From assembly GCF_007990445.1 (NCBI RefSeq), contig NZ_AP019841.1, positions 1,550,001 through 1,614,000 of the forward strand: 64,000 nt of DNA. The letters are read 5' to 3'. The translations under genes were made by a program, and so were the position numbers. Source of the stretch: Leptotrichia wadei (GTDB lineage: Bacteria > Fusobacteriota > Fusobacteriia > Fusobacteriales > Leptotrichiaceae). The notes under the pieces are model-generated. The model worked only from the letters and a program-made list of their open reading frames with translations. It made no database searches and was not told the origin of the DNA. Below are positions 9,056 to 18,587 of the stretch, one piece after another; the stretch's first letter is position 1; each line of letters starts with the position of its first letter.

Positions 9056-10243
9056 TTACGACAATCTATTTCTAAAATCCTCATACGTAAATCTTCTAAT
9101 AACTTCAACTCCGCCTTTTTCAGTATAAACCGCAATCGCAGGCAAATTTATCCCATTAAAAGTATTTGTCTTTACCATACTGTAATGTGCCATATCAGTA
9201 AAAATCAGCTTATCTCCCACTTTTACCGGCTCATCAAAGGAATAGTCACCAATTATATCTCCAGCAAGGCAAGTAGGCCCTCCCAATCTATAAGTATATT
9301 TTTTTTCTCCTGGTATTCCTGAACCAAAAATAAATGGACGATACGGCATTTCAATTACATCTGGCATATGGCAGGAAGCTGAAGTATCCATCAACAAAAT
9401 ATCCATCTCATTTTTTGTAATATCCAAAACTTCTGAAACCAAGAATCCCGTATTTAGTGCAACTGCTTCACCAGGCTCCAAATAAACTTCAACATCATAT
9501 TTTTCTTTAATATAATTTATCCATTTTATAAGTTTCTCAACATCATAATCCGCCCTTGTAATATGATGTCCGCCCCCAAAATTCAGCCATTTCATATCAT
9601 ACAAATATTTTCCAAATTTTTTTTCAAAAATCTTTAGAACATTTTCCAAGGCATCTGAATTTTGCTCACAAAGCGCATGAAAATGAAATCCATCCAACCC
9701 TTCAATCTCATCTTCCCTAAAATTTTCAAGCGTCACTCCAAATCTGGAAAATCTTCCCGCAGGATTATAAATTTCTGTTTCAACTTCAGAAAATTCTGGA
9801 TTCAATCTAAGCCCGCAACTAATTTTCTTGCCATTTTTTTCTTCAAATTCCCTTACTTTATCTTTAAATTTTCTCCATTGATTAAAGGAATTAAACACAA
9901 TATGATTTGTAATTTTCATAATTTCATCAAATTCATCTTCCCTGTAAGATGGATTAAAAATATGGGTTTCCAGTTTTCTTTCCGTATTTTTCAATTCCAT
10001 TTCCTCATACCCAAGTCTTGCTTCAAACAGCGAACTTGCCGTAGTTCCATTCAAATATTTTCCAATTAGCGGATAAAAATAAAACATTGAAAATCCCTTT
10101 TGTGCAAGCAATATTTTACATCCTGTCCTATCAATTACACTTTTCAATATTTCAAGATTTCTTTTAAGCAATCTCTCATCTACTATAAACGCTGGCGTTG
10201 GCAAATTTGTTATATCCATATCAATATATTTATTTTTTGGCAT
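9056..10243 (-). CDS. nspC: Carboxynorspermidine/carboxyspermidine decarboxylase
   Basis: PLP-dependent fold-III decarboxylase making norspermidine or spermidine from the carboxy precursors. The PLP lysine is in LAQKGF (Lys49). Other family motifs are HFHALCEQ, the phosphate-binding NFGGGHH, EPGEAVALNTGF and the active-site DTSASCHMPDV, then GGPTCLAGD near the C-terminus. I chose the ATG at 10243 because AAGGAG is 9 bases from it but only 1 base from the ATG three codons upstream. The partner carboxynorspermidine dehydrogenase is not in the window, so the rest of the polyamine route must be elsewhere. Confidence 0.93.
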   Translation of the reverse strand: MPKNKYIDMDITNLPTPAFIVDERLLKRNLEILKSVIDRTGCKILLAQKGFSMFYFYPLIGKYLNGTTASSLFEARLGYEEMELKNTERKLETHIFNPSYREDEFDEIMKITNHIVFNSFNQWRKFKDKVREFEEKNGKKISCGLRLNPEFSEVETEIYNPAGRFSRFGVTLENFREDEIEGLDGFHFHALCEQNSDALENVLKIFEKKFGKYLYDMKWLNFGGGHHITRADYDVEKLIKWINYIKEKYDVEVYLEPGEAVALNTGFLVSEVLDITKNEMDILLMDTSASCHMPDVIEMPYRPFIFGSGIPGEKKYTYRLGGPTCLAGDIIGDYSFDEPVKVGDKLIFTDMAHYSMVKTNTFNGINLPAIAVYTEKGGVEVIRRFTYEDFRNRLS

Positions 10244-10559
10244 TTTTATCATCTCCTTTTATATTTTTAAATTATTTTTAAAATTTTATTACAACATCTT
10301 TTATCTTTCAATTTTTATTTTTTTTAATAACAAATCTTTATCTCTTACTAGAAAATAAATAAATTATGTTTTAATAAAATTTATTAATACAGCAAGAAAA
10401 TAAAACTGTCAACTTACTTTAAAAAAATTCAAATATATTATATCATATTTTCTTCAAAAATTAAAAAAAAGATTATTCCAATTATTTTTAGAATAATCAA
10501 TTTTTATTTTTAATGAATTTATTTAATAATTATTTAAAATTCAAACCGCAGTTAAGTAT
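10244..10559. other. Intergenic region upstream of nspC and downstream of the efflux operon
   Basis: About 316 bases of very AT-rich DNA with no credible coding frame. It must carry the nspC promoter and, near its left-of-centre end at 10471-10498, the terminator of the efflux operon listed separately. Nothing else stands out. Confidence 0.5.
10462..10505 (-). terminator. Terminator of the efflux operon
   Basis: GATTATTC (10471-10478) and GAATAATC (10491-10498) form a perfect 8-bp stem. On the minus strand it is followed by eight Ts, and on the plus strand by TTTTT after two bases, so it could work in both directions. It lies about 60 bases past the stop of the permease gene. Confidence 0.75.
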
Positions 10560-11774
10560 TTAATCAGTTCTCAAAGCCTCCATCGGTTCCAATGCAGCAG
10601 CCTTTTTAGCTGGATAAACTCCAAATACAAGTCCAATAATTGTAGAAACAAATATACATATAAGTACTACACCTGGGCTTAATATTGGAGATGTCTTAAT
10701 AAATATACCGATTAGAAGTGCCAAAGAATATCCAATTGCAACTCCAATTATACCTCCAAAAAATGTTAAAATTACCGCTTCAATCAAGAACTGCACAAGA
10801 ATGTCCTTTGTTCTAGCCCCCAACGCTTTCCTTAGACCAACTTCCCTTATTCTTTCTGTAACACTGACAAGCATAATATTCATCACTCCAATTCCACCAA
10901 CAAATAATGAAATTCCAGCAACTCCGCTGATAAATAAAGTTACCATATTCAAAATATTATTAAATTGATCTAGTCCAGAACTTTCTGATCTCACGTTATA
11001 TTTGTCAAAAGAACTTCCTCTTCTTGACATTAAATCTTTAACTTCGGCCATTGCAATATTTAACGAATTTGCAGAAGTTGCCTTTACTTGCAGCTCTTCA
11101 AACTTATTCTGCTCCCCTCCATTAATAAATACTAAAAACTGATTTGGTATAAGCCCGCTCGACGGGGCACCTCCTCCACCTCCAAAATTTAAACTAGAAT
11201 AAGGATCTTTATACACTCCGACAATAACTAACTCATATCTGTTCTTTTTAAAATTTAGAGTTACTTTTTTTCCTATTGGATTTTCATCTGGATATAACTG
11301 TTCTGCTGTGGAACTGTCGATTATTATAAATCTTCCGTCTTTTTTATATTCACTGGGTAAAAATTTTCTTCCCTTCACTATAGTAAAATTTGATATTTTA
11401 AAGTAATCTTCTGTGACTCCTGTACCCATAAACATTTTTGTATTTCCATCAATTTCAATTCTGGCAAAGGCACTAGAAGTTGGACTAACTGCTTCAACTT
11501 CTTCTATTTTTTTTATGTTTTCAATATCCTTTTCTGTCATCAGATCCTCAGTTTTATAAGTTTGTCCAGGAGAAGTGTCAATCGAAATATTAAAATTTCC
11601 CACTCCTAGCTTATTTAAATCCCCTGTTATATTTTGCTTCATTCCAGCTCCCAATGACGACATCATAATAACTGCTCCTATCCCAATTATTATACCTAAC
11701 ATCGTCAAAAATGATCTCACTTTATAACTAAGCAAATTGGATAAAGATAACTTTAGTGATTCTAAAAAATCCAT
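10560..11774 (-). CDS. MacB-type ABC transporter permease (FtsX/MacB_PCD family)
   Basis: Membrane subunit of a tripartite efflux or lipoprotein-handling pump. 404 residues: one membrane helix at about 20-42, a large extracytoplasmic MacB_PCD domain to about residue 275 with a Gly-rich insert (GGGGGAPSS), then three helices near the C-terminus. The FtsX-type segment GVMNIMLVSVTERIREVGLRKALGA contacts the ATPase. The ATG directly abuts the ATPase stop (GTAAATG), with GGAG just upstream, so translation is probably coupled. Unlike E. coli MacB, ATPase and permease are separate genes. Confidence 0.9.
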   Translation of the reverse strand: MDFLESLKLSLSNLLSYKVRSFLTMLGIIIGIGAVIMMSSLGAGMKQNITGDLNKLGVGNFNISIDTSPGQTYKTEDLMTEKDIENIKKIEEVEAVSPTSSAFARIEIDGNTKMFMGTGVTEDYFKISNFTIVKGRKFLPSEYKKDGRFIIIDSSTAEQLYPDENPIGKKVTLNFKKNRYELVIVGVYKDPYSSLNFGGGGGAPSSGLIPNQFLVFINGGEQNKFEELQVKATSANSLNIAMAEVKDLMSRRGSSFDKYNVRSESSGLDQFNNILNMVTLFISGVAGISLFVGGIGVMNIMLVSVTERIREVGLRKALGARTKDILVQFLIEAVILTFFGGIIGVAIGYSLALLIGIFIKTSPILSPGVVLICIFVSTIIGLVFGVYPAKKAAALEPMEALRTD

Positions 11775-12467
11775 TTACACTCCTCTCCGATTTACAACAA
11801 TCTCATCTTTTTCAATTACGCCGTCTTTTAATCTAATAATTCTTTTACAATGTTCGGCGACATCTTCCTCGTGAGTTACCATAACAATCGTTGTTCCTTT
11901 ATCGTTTAATTTTTTAAAGATTTCCAAAATTTCTTCAGTTGATTTGGAATCTAAATTTCCAGTTGGTTCATCCGCTAAAAGTATGTTTGGATTATTAATA
12001 ATGGCTCTCGCAATTGCAACTCTTTGCCTTTGTCCTCCAGACATTTCATTTGGCTTATGATGAATCCTATCTCCAAGCCCTACACTTTCAAGTGCTTCTA
12101 TTGCTCTTTTTATTCTTTCTGACTTTTTCACTCCTGCATAAAGTGCTGGAAGTGCGACATTTTCAACAGCATTCATTTTAGGAAGCAAATTAAAAGTCTG
12201 AAACACGAATCCAATTTTTTCATTTCTCACTTTTGCTAGTGCATCGCCTTTTATTCTAGAAACATCTTGACCATCCAAAATATATGTTCCTGAAGTCAGA
12301 CTGTCAAGACAGCCCAAAATGTTCATAAGTGTGGATTTTCCACTTCCACTTGGTCCCATAAATGCGACAAACTCTCCTTTTTTGACCGATAGATTAAGTC
12401 CTTTTAATACGGTCAATTCTAAATTTCCATTTTTATAAGTCTTTACAATATCTTTTACGTCTATCAT
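11775..12467 (-). CDS. MacB/LolD-type ABC transporter ATPase
   Basis: 230-residue ATPase that pairs with the adjacent permease. Walker A is GPSGSGKST at about residues 38-46, the signature MSGGQRQRVAIARA at about 140, Walker B ILLADEPTGNLD next, and the H-loop MVTHEEDVAEHC. The family includes LolD, MacB N-termini and YknY. It lies 45 bases after the adaptor gene and touches the permease gene, so it belongs to one operon. Efflux is more likely than lipoprotein release because an adaptor and a TolC protein are present. Confidence 0.92.
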   Translation of the reverse strand: MIDVKDIVKTYKNGNLELTVLKGLNLSVKKGEFVAFMGPSGSGKSTLMNILGCLDSLTSGTYILDGQDVSRIKGDALAKVRNEKIGFVFQTFNLLPKMNAVENVALPALYAGVKKSERIKRAIEALESVGLGDRIHHKPNEMSGGQRQRVAIARAIINNPNILLADEPTGNLDSKSTEEILEIFKKLNDKGTTIVMVTHEEDVAEHCKRIIRLKDGVIEKDEIVVNRRGV

Positions 12468-12512
12468 AAATTTACAATTCCTTTATCAAATTTTAAATTT
12501 TTTTACATAATT

Positions 12513-13841
12513 TTACATAGGCCCAGGACCTCCTGGTGCTGCCTCACCTGCTGGCACACTCTCTACATCTTGTGATTTTATTATTTTTTTATTGTCTTTT
12601 TTAGGTTTTTTCGGATCGGCAATTTTTATTTTCTGACCATCTTTTAAGGTTTCATCGACAACAGAAATTATGCTTTCTCCCATATTTAAACCTGAAATTA
12701 TTTCATAGTTGCTTTCATCACTGACTCCTACTTTTACTTCTCTTTTTGTAATTTTTTTATCTTTTCCAACCGTAAATACAAAATATTTTTCATTTTCGTT
12801 TATTACTGCACTATATGGAATTTTTACAACATTTTTTCTTTCTTCATAAAAAATTGTGGCGTTTATCGTAGTTCCAGGTCTTAAATTTTTTGTATCATTC
12901 ATTTTTATAGTGACGGTTGTGTTACTTTCATCCAAATTTTCACTTTTTTTCGCCACTCCAGCAATTTGCGATACATATCCTTCCACTTTTTCCCCCTTAG
13001 GTAGTGCATCTGATGTAATTTCCACTCTTTGTCCTACTTCTATGTCTTTTACTTGTGTATCTGAAAGGCTTACCTCTACTTTCATATTTTTAGAATCCGA
13101 CACCTTGAACAAAGTCGATTCCGTATTTACTTTATAGTTTTCATCAGCTGTCATTTCTGTGATAACCCCGTCTACTGGACTTGTTATCTCATTTTTTATA
13201 AGCGTCATATCTTCCTGCAATGTCGCCAATTCCAATCTTGCAGTCTTTAGTGCAGTTCTTGCATCTTCTATATTAGTTCTTTCTTCACTATCAACGGTAT
13301 CAGATTCTAGTCTAGAAGTTCTTAATGCTTTTCTTGCGTCATCCACATTAACCCTCGTTTCCCCTCCAACTTTATAAAGCTCTTCAGCATTATGCAAATC
13401 TCGTGACTTTTGCTGAATTTCTAAATTTTTAGTTTCTTTTTTTCTTCTAAGTGAACTTTGAGCACTAGCCAAATTTCGCTCATATTTTTGAATTTCCAAA
13501 TTTTTCATCTGTATTTTTCTTAAAGTTTCATTTTTATCTGCTGGATAAAATGTAACAACTACATCTCCCTTTTTTACATTATCACCAGTTTTAAAAAATA
13601 CATCTTTTACCCTTTGGCTAGAACTCGTATAAACCGACACTACATTATCCGACACAACTTGTCCTGTCTTTGAAACTGAAAGTGAAATATCTCCCATCCC
13701 AACTCTTGTCACTTCATATTCTGCCCCTTCATCTTTTTTTCCACAACTAATTAAACAAAATAATAAAATACTAAAAATTGAAAATATTTTTGCAATATTT
13801 TTTTTATCCTTTTTATCTTTTAAAATATAATTTTTCTCCAT
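12513..13841 (-). CDS. MacA/HlyD-type membrane-fusion lipoprotein
   Basis: Periplasmic adaptor linking the inner-membrane pump to TolC. Residues 1-35 form a signal peptide ending in a lipobox (LISC), so it is probably lipid-anchored. A biotinyl-lipoyl-like half (TGDNVKKGDVVVTFYP) at about 80-95 is followed by a long alpha-hairpin (about 105-210), the second lipoyl half (ITSPVDGVITEM) and beta-barrel domains. The hairpin holds two near-identical 15-residue blocks (DDARKALRTSRLE and EDARTALKTARLE), suggesting local duplication that lengthens it. The C-terminus is Pro/Gly-rich. The exported substrate cannot be inferred. Confidence 0.9.
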   Translation of the reverse strand: MEKNYILKDKKDKKNIAKIFSIFSILLFCLISCGKKDEGAEYEVTRVGMGDISLSVSKTGQVVSDNVVSVYTSSSQRVKDVFFKTGDNVKKGDVVVTFYPADKNETLRKIQMKNLEIQKYERNLASAQSSLRRKKETKNLEIQQKSRDLHNAEELYKVGGETRVNVDDARKALRTSRLESDTVDSEERTNIEDARTALKTARLELATLQEDMTLIKNEITSPVDGVITEMTADENYKVNTESTLFKVSDSKNMKVEVSLSDTQVKDIEVGQRVEITSDALPKGEKVEGYVSQIAGVAKKSENLDESNTTVTIKMNDTKNLRPGTTINATIFYEERKNVVKIPYSAVINENEKYFVFTVGKDKKITKREVKVGVSDESNYEIISGLNMGESIISVVDETLKDGQKIKIADPKKPKKDNKKIIKSQDVESVPAGEAAPGGPGPM

Positions 13842-13994
13842 AAAATCACCTTTTTTTCTTTATTTTTTCTATTTTTACACTACTCCCTATTTAAAAGTAA
13901 ATTTGTTATGAATTCTTTTTCATAAAGTATCTAGAATCCCCGTTACAAAATAACTGAAATATAATTTCTAGCTTTCTTATAAAATTTAAGAACA

Positions 13995-15257
13995 TTACTT
14001 ATAATATTTTATTTTTTTAGTAAATGCCGCCAATTCATTTTTAGCCGTTTCATAATCAATTATAGCCTTTTTATAATTATTTCGTTTTTCTACATAATTT
14101 GAATAAGTATCAACTCCCAATTCATATCTTTTCGCATAAATTTCATACTCTTTTTTCTTAATATTCATCGTATTTTCTGCAGTTAATTCATTTGTCTGAT
14201 AAGTTGTATAAGTTATCATCTGCTGCCCAACATTTGATACTAATTCATTTTTCTTCTGTTCATATTGTAATTCTAGTTTTTCTTTTTCATTTTTCAAATC
14301 TTCAATCGTATCGTTATATCTTTTAAAAGTTTTAGAAACAGAAAGTCCCGCAACAATCGAATGATCCTTTAATGAATAACCCAAATCTCCTGTTAATTTT
14401 GGATATTTATAATCAATATTCTCTTTTTTAATTTGCTCTTCATTAAGTTTCGTATTTAATTCTATTGCTTCTGCTTCCGATAATCTAAGCTCATAAAAGT
14501 CTTCTTTTTTCAATTCCTCCCTCTTCAAATCATCCAATTTTTCTTTTTCAGGCAATTTAATATTGTAAATCATAAACTGCTCTCCCAAAATCTTCAATTC
14601 TCTCCCAAGATTATCATACTTCAACTGCGAATTTTCATACTCTGTTTTTGCCAATTCATAATCATATTGAGATGCCGTTCCAACCTCATATTTCTTAGTT
14701 TGAATCGCATAATCTTTTTTTGTATCATCCACCGTAAGTGCTTCCTGCTCAATCTCCTTCTGTTTATTTTTATAATTTTTATACAAATCAATCAAATCAC
14801 GAATCTCTCCATTTTTAGTAGTTTCATTTGTAATTTTTTGAATATCACGAGAAATTTGATTTGTTTTTTTATTATAACTATTATCACTATATCCAAAATA
14901 ATCATTCAAAGTTTTAGAAATTCCAATTTTATTTTCTGTAAGTTCCTTAGTCCTAAAATTATAACTATTTTTATAATAAAAATTCCCATACTTCACATTA
15001 TTATCCATCGTCAATCCATTAGCCTGACCATGCAAAGAATAATTCTCATCTGAATTTACACTGATTTCATTCCAATCACCATTTTTTAAGGCTTTTTCTT
15101 TAATATCATACTTTTTCATATTTTTCTCATTTATTTTTGTAGTATACGAATTTTTTTCATACTCTGTAATTAAATCATCTACACTGACTGCAAAACTCCT
15201 CAGTCCTAAAATAAATGAAACAAATAAGACTTGAAACTTTCTATTTATTTTTACCAT
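13995..15257 (-). CDS. TolC-like outer-membrane efflux protein
   Basis: 420 residues with a signal peptide (cleavage probably after SFA, about residue 23). The mature protein is rich in long Lys/Glu/Asn coiled-coil helices in two similar halves, as in the outer membrane efflux protein family whose trimers form the exit duct. It is first in the operon: TolC-like, adaptor, ATPase, permease, giving a full tripartite pump. AAGGAAGGAGAG lies just before the ATG. Sequence identity to E. coli TolC is clearly low; the assignment rests on architecture, the NELTAENTMNIKKKEYEIY-type helices and the neighbours. Confidence 0.82.
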   Translation of the reverse strand: MVKINRKFQVLFVSFILGLRSFAVSVDDLITEYEKNSYTTKINEKNMKKYDIKEKALKNGDWNEISVNSDENYSLHGQANGLTMDNNVKYGNFYYKNSYNFRTKELTENKIGISKTLNDYFGYSDNSYNKKTNQISRDIQKITNETTKNGEIRDLIDLYKNYKNKQKEIEQEALTVDDTKKDYAIQTKKYEVGTASQYDYELAKTEYENSQLKYDNLGRELKILGEQFMIYNIKLPEKEKLDDLKREELKKEDFYELRLSEAEAIELNTKLNEEQIKKENIDYKYPKLTGDLGYSLKDHSIVAGLSVSKTFKRYNDTIEDLKNEKEKLELQYEQKKNELVSNVGQQMITYTTYQTNELTAENTMNIKKKEYEIYAKRYELGVDTYSNYVEKRNNYKKAIIDYETAKNELAAFTKKIKYYK

Positions 15258-15309
15258 TTACTCTCCTTCCTTTTCAGTTACTTATCTTTTCTCAAATTTA
15301 AGTTAAAAG

Positions 15310-15338
15310 ATTATAACATTTTTGTCTTATTTTATCAT
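15310..15338 (-). promoter_or_regulatory. Probable promoter of the efflux operon
   Basis: On the minus strand an extended -10, TG-T-TATAAT, occupies 15310-15318, about 55 bases before the tolC-like ATG. The sequence 17 bases upstream (ATGATA) is a poor -35, which an extended -10 can tolerate. Confidence 0.4.
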
Positions 15339-15375
15339 TTATTTTTGACAAAATTATGTCTTTTTTTTACTAAAA

Positions 15376-15406
15376 AATAATCACCATTTTTACAATAGTG
15401 ATCATT
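15376..15406 (-). terminator. Terminator after the LD-carboxypeptidase gene
   Basis: On the minus strand AATGATCAC pairs with GTGATTATT around a short loop and is followed by TTTTTTAG. It lies about 10 bases past the stop of the gene at 15417 and separates it from the efflux operon. Confidence 0.65.
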
Positions 15407-15416
15407 TAGCCAAAAA

Positions 15417-16379
15417 CTATTTTTCAAAATAAATCTTATTCTCATCTTCCCAAATTTCTACGCTGCATTTAGCCCCAAGCGGAACCGTAACTAGATCAGG
15501 TTTCTCATGTCCGCTTTCAAGCCCATAAATTACAGGTTTTTCATAATCCTTAAAAAAATCTTTAAAAAGATCCATCAGCTCATAATTTTCCCCATAAGTA
15601 TTCTCACATCCTGCAAAATTTCCAAATAAAACTCCATTACAATCATCAAATTTCCCAGCATATTTCAAATGAGTCATCATTCTATCAATCCTGCTTATTT
15701 CCTCCTCAATTTCCTCAATAAAAAGTATTTTCCCCTTTGCATCAATTTCATAATCAGTTCCTAAAGTTGTAACAATTATTGATAAATTCCCTCCAACTAT
15801 TTCACCGCTTATTTTTTTATTTTCAAAATCTTTCTTATTCAAAAGTAAAATTTTCTTTTCCAATCCACTTTCTTCATCTATCGGATTTTCAAATTTCCAT
15901 TTTTCTCCTTTTTTCTTATCCAATGCTTCCAAAAAAGATTTTTTCGTAAAATTACTGAAATCATCAAACATATTCGATTTTACCATTGGTCCATGAAAAG
16001 TTCCCAAATTACACTTCTGATTAAAAACAATATTCAAATTAGTAACATCGCTATATCCTACAAAAACCTTCGGATTATTTTTTATCAATTCATAATCCAG
16101 CTTATCCAAAAGCTGTGAAGCACTAAACCCGCCTTTCACGCAAAAAATCCCCTTAATCTCATCATCAGAAAAAGCTCTATGCAAATCCTTTACTCTAATT
16201 TCAGGTGTTCCCGCCATATATCCACCAATATCTTCAAAAAGGCTCTCCCCCAGCACAGGCTCAAATCCCAACTTTTTTACAACTTCCTTACATTTCTCAA
16301 TATCTTCCCCTAGAATAGGCGAAGAAGTACAGACTAAAAATACTTTATCTCCTTGTTTTAATGGTCCTGGAAAATTCAT
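15417..16379 (-). CDS. LD-carboxypeptidase / MccF-like serine peptidase (family S66)
   Basis: Family S66 enzymes trim murein tetrapeptides between L- and D-residues or cleave microcin C-like conjugates. The nucleophile is in FVGYSDVT (Ser110) after the typical KGGFSA stretch at about 82-87. The catalytic Glu and His are expected in LFIEEIEEE and ESGHEKPD. I chose ATG 16379 because AGGAG lies 7 bases before it; the GTG two codons upstream is too close to that site. About 320 residues is the norm. It precedes nothing related, so cell-wall recycling (LdcA) versus immunity (MccF) remains open. Confidence 0.85.
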   Translation of the reverse strand: MNFPGPLKQGDKVFLVCTSSPILGEDIEKCKEVVKKLGFEPVLGESLFEDIGGYMAGTPEIRVKDLHRAFSDDEIKGIFCVKGGFSASQLLDKLDYELIKNNPKVFVGYSDVTNLNIVFNQKCNLGTFHGPMVKSNMFDDFSNFTKKSFLEALDKKKGEKWKFENPIDEESGLEKKILLLNKKDFENKKISGEIVGGNLSIIVTTLGTDYEIDAKGKILFIEEIEEEISRIDRMMTHLKYAGKFDDCNGVLFGNFAGCENTYGENYELMDLFKDFFKDYEKPVIYGLESGHEKPDLVTVPLGAKCSVEIWEDENKIYFEK

Positions 16380-16417
16380 CTTCACACTCCTTTTTTTACT
16401 TTTACAATTTCCTAAAA

Positions 16418-16903
16418 TTATATTTCAATTTTAAAGACAACTTTTGTAATAATTTTCTTTTTATTTTCACATTCTTCTTCATTTTCAGAATCCAGAATAT
16501 CAAGTTCAGGTTTATGCACATCATTTGGAAAAAATACAAGTACATCTCCATTTTCAATAACAATATCAAACAATTTATTTCCTTCTAAAATAACCAAATC
16601 TCTTTCAGGATCAAAACTTTTTTCCTTCATATTATGAATATCGTTAAATGCAACCCTTTCACTTCCATCAATCATAATTTGCACATCCAAATATCTCTTA
16701 TGGCTTTCCCAAAATTTATCATTTTCCTTCTTCGTAAAATATTTCCCTACATTCATCTTAATTCCGTTATAACCAACATCATAGCTTCCATTTTCCAATG
16801 ACAAGATCTTCTCCCTATTTTTTTCAGCATAATCAATACAAAATTGAATATCCTTTGTCAGGCTGCTGTTTTGCAATTTGTCATTTATATTTGTAAAAAT
16901 CAT
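16418..16903 (-). CDS. YhcH/YjgK/YiaL-family cupin protein
   Basis: 161 residues of the DUF386 cupin family (YhcH, YjgK, YiaL, EbgC). Members bind a metal ion, and some are linked to sugar or sialic acid metabolism. Metal-site motifs are visible: ESHKRYLDVQ near residue 68-77 and FFPNDVHKPE near 127-136. A clean GGAG site precedes the ATG. It lies 38 bases upstream of the LD-carboxypeptidase gene on the same strand, so they may be co-transcribed. No sialic acid genes are nearby, so the substrate is unknown. Confidence 0.85.
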   Translation of the reverse strand: MIFTNINDKLQNSSLTKDIQFCIDYAEKNREKILSLENGSYDVGYNGIKMNVGKYFTKKENDKFWESHKRYLDVQIMIDGSERVAFNDIHNMKEKSFDPERDLVILEGNKLFDIVIENGDVLVFFPNDVHKPELDILDSENEEECENKKKIITKVVFKIEI

Positions 16904-16938
16904 TTTATTTTCTCCTTTTCTTCATTTTTTTTAGTCAT

Positions 16939-17050
16939 TAGATATTTTCAATAACCTAAGATTTTTTATCTTTACAAGGGTTCAAGACCCCTTGCTTTAA
17001 GATATTTATTTTATTAAATTCTAAATTTTTATGATTATCGAACAAGTATT
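16939..17050. repeat. Interspersed repeat family A, copy A1
   Basis: About 110 bases between two minus-strand genes. The ends TTCAATAACCTAAG and (reverse complement of the right end) GTTCGATAATCAT are imperfect inverted repeats. The core is a hairpin, ACAAGGGTT...GACCCCTTG, followed by GCTT[TC]A[AG]GATATTTATTTT, which recurs in the other copies. No coding frame. Confidence 0.7.
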
Positions 17051-17116
17051 TGTAAAAATTTAAAAATTCCAATAAATATAGAACTATTTTCCTGTAAAAC
17101 ATAAAATTACAATAAA

Positions 17117-18430
17117 TTATTTAGAAAGATTTTTAATTCTATCCAAATTTGAAGTTGAAATCCTGTATATTTTCAATCCACAGCTTTTTAGCTTGTAATA
17201 TGCTGAATGAGAGTTGTAAGATGTATCAAAAATTACGATATCTGAATTTTTTAATTTATCTGAGTTTCTAAAAACAGCTGTAGCATGAATAAATTCTATC
17301 TTAAATCCTTTTTCCTTCGCATATTTTTCAGCTTTTTCAATAACTTTTTGACTCCATCTCCCACCAACTACTTTTACATTCTGATTCGTCAAGTCTATCG
17401 TCTTTTCTTCTGACAACTCTTTTATATTCACATTTTCAACTACTTCAATATTCTCATCCTGTTCCATATTTTCAATTTCTTTTTCAAGACTTTTTATCCG
17501 AATATTCAATTTTTCAATTTCTTTTTTCTGTTTTTCAATAGTCTTTTCAGCCTCTTTATTCCTGTTTTTTCTCAAATCTTCCTTCAACTTTTTATTTTCT
17601 TCTTCAAGTTTATCACAAAGAGAATTTAAAAATTTATTTTCTTGCTCAATTCCCTCAATATCAGTAATTATTTCTTCCAAATCTCTTTCCTTTTCACTAA
17701 ACTTATACGAATTTATATTAAAAAACTCAAATCCTCTCTTAAAATTTTTTCTCATCAAAAAATATTCCTTCATTTTTTCATCAAAAAAACTGATAAATTC
17801 TGCTGAAACATTAAATTTTCTGCCTTCTTCATCAAATTCCAAACCATATTTTTGTGATAATTTTTCCAAATTTCTCTTCTTAACATTTTTATATTTTGCA
17901 CTTATACTCTCTTGAAATTCCTTCTCAAAATCCTCATTTTCCAGTTCTTCCACAGCTTCTTTCAAAAATGTCTCTTTCCCCAATATTTCCTGCTTATTCT
18001 CTTCCAATTTCTCAATATATTTAAAATATTCTTCCTTAAAAAAATCCAAAAATTCAACCAGTTTATTCGTACTTAAAACATACATTATCATTTGCTCTGG
18101 ATTCAATCCTCTTCCGTTTACCCTTAAAATTTTATCCCTCTGAAATTCCCTCAAATAGTCTTCTTTCGCAAAATTCAAACATTTCTTTTCAACATAAGAA
18201 TTATTTGTTTCTATAACTTTTCTCAAAAAATCTTTGTTTGACTCATCAATTTTCTCAATAATATCAATTTCTCTCTCAAAAAAAATCAAATTCTCATTAA
18301 ACGGTTTACCAAATTTCTTTTCCAACAGCTCATTATTAAAATTATCGACTAACAAATCAAAAAAAATATTCTCATTTATAGATTTCAATTTTTCTATCAG
18401 CAACGAAATTTTTTCATTATTTCTTGTCAT
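17117..18430 (-). CDS. Coiled-coil protein with C-terminal DUF2325 domain
   Basis: 437 residues. The C-terminal ~85 residues match the DUF2325 pattern: VVGGRWSQKVIEKAEKY, a following H (FIHAT), DIVIFDTSYNSHSAYY and a final Ser-rich strand, a Rossmann-like arrangement with conserved Gly-Gly and His. The middle (about 250-330) is a strong coiled coil of Glu/Lys heptads. The N-terminal ~240 residues are helical and unrecognised. No signal peptide, so cytosolic. DUF2325 function is not established. It stands alone between repeat elements A1 and B1/A2. Confidence 0.7.
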   Translation of the reverse strand: MTRNNEKISLLIEKLKSINENIFFDLLVDNFNNELLEKKFGKPFNENLIFFEREIDIIEKIDESNKDFLRKVIETNNSYVEKKCLNFAKEDYLREFQRDKILRVNGRGLNPEQMIMYVLSTNKLVEFLDFFKEEYFKYIEKLEENKQEILGKETFLKEAVEELENEDFEKEFQESISAKYKNVKKRNLEKLSQKYGLEFDEEGRKFNVSAEFISFFDEKMKEYFLMRKNFKRGFEFFNINSYKFSEKERDLEEIITDIEGIEQENKFLNSLCDKLEEENKKLKEDLRKNRNKEAEKTIEKQKKEIEKLNIRIKSLEKEIENMEQDENIEVVENVNIKELSEEKTIDLTNQNVKVVGGRWSQKVIEKAEKYAKEKGFKIEFIHATAVFRNSDKLKNSDIVIFDTSYNSHSAYYKLKSCGLKIYRISTSNLDRIKNLSK

Positions 18431-18587
18431 TTTTATCCCTTTCTCCAGTCATTTTTAATTATAGCAAAACTGATTTAAAATTGAACTCAAAAGCTGTAGC
18501 TATGTTTACTAAAACCCTAATTATATGATTCTTAATAGCTAATTTGAACAGATTCAAACATATTTGCAAAAGTCGATAAAATTCAAA

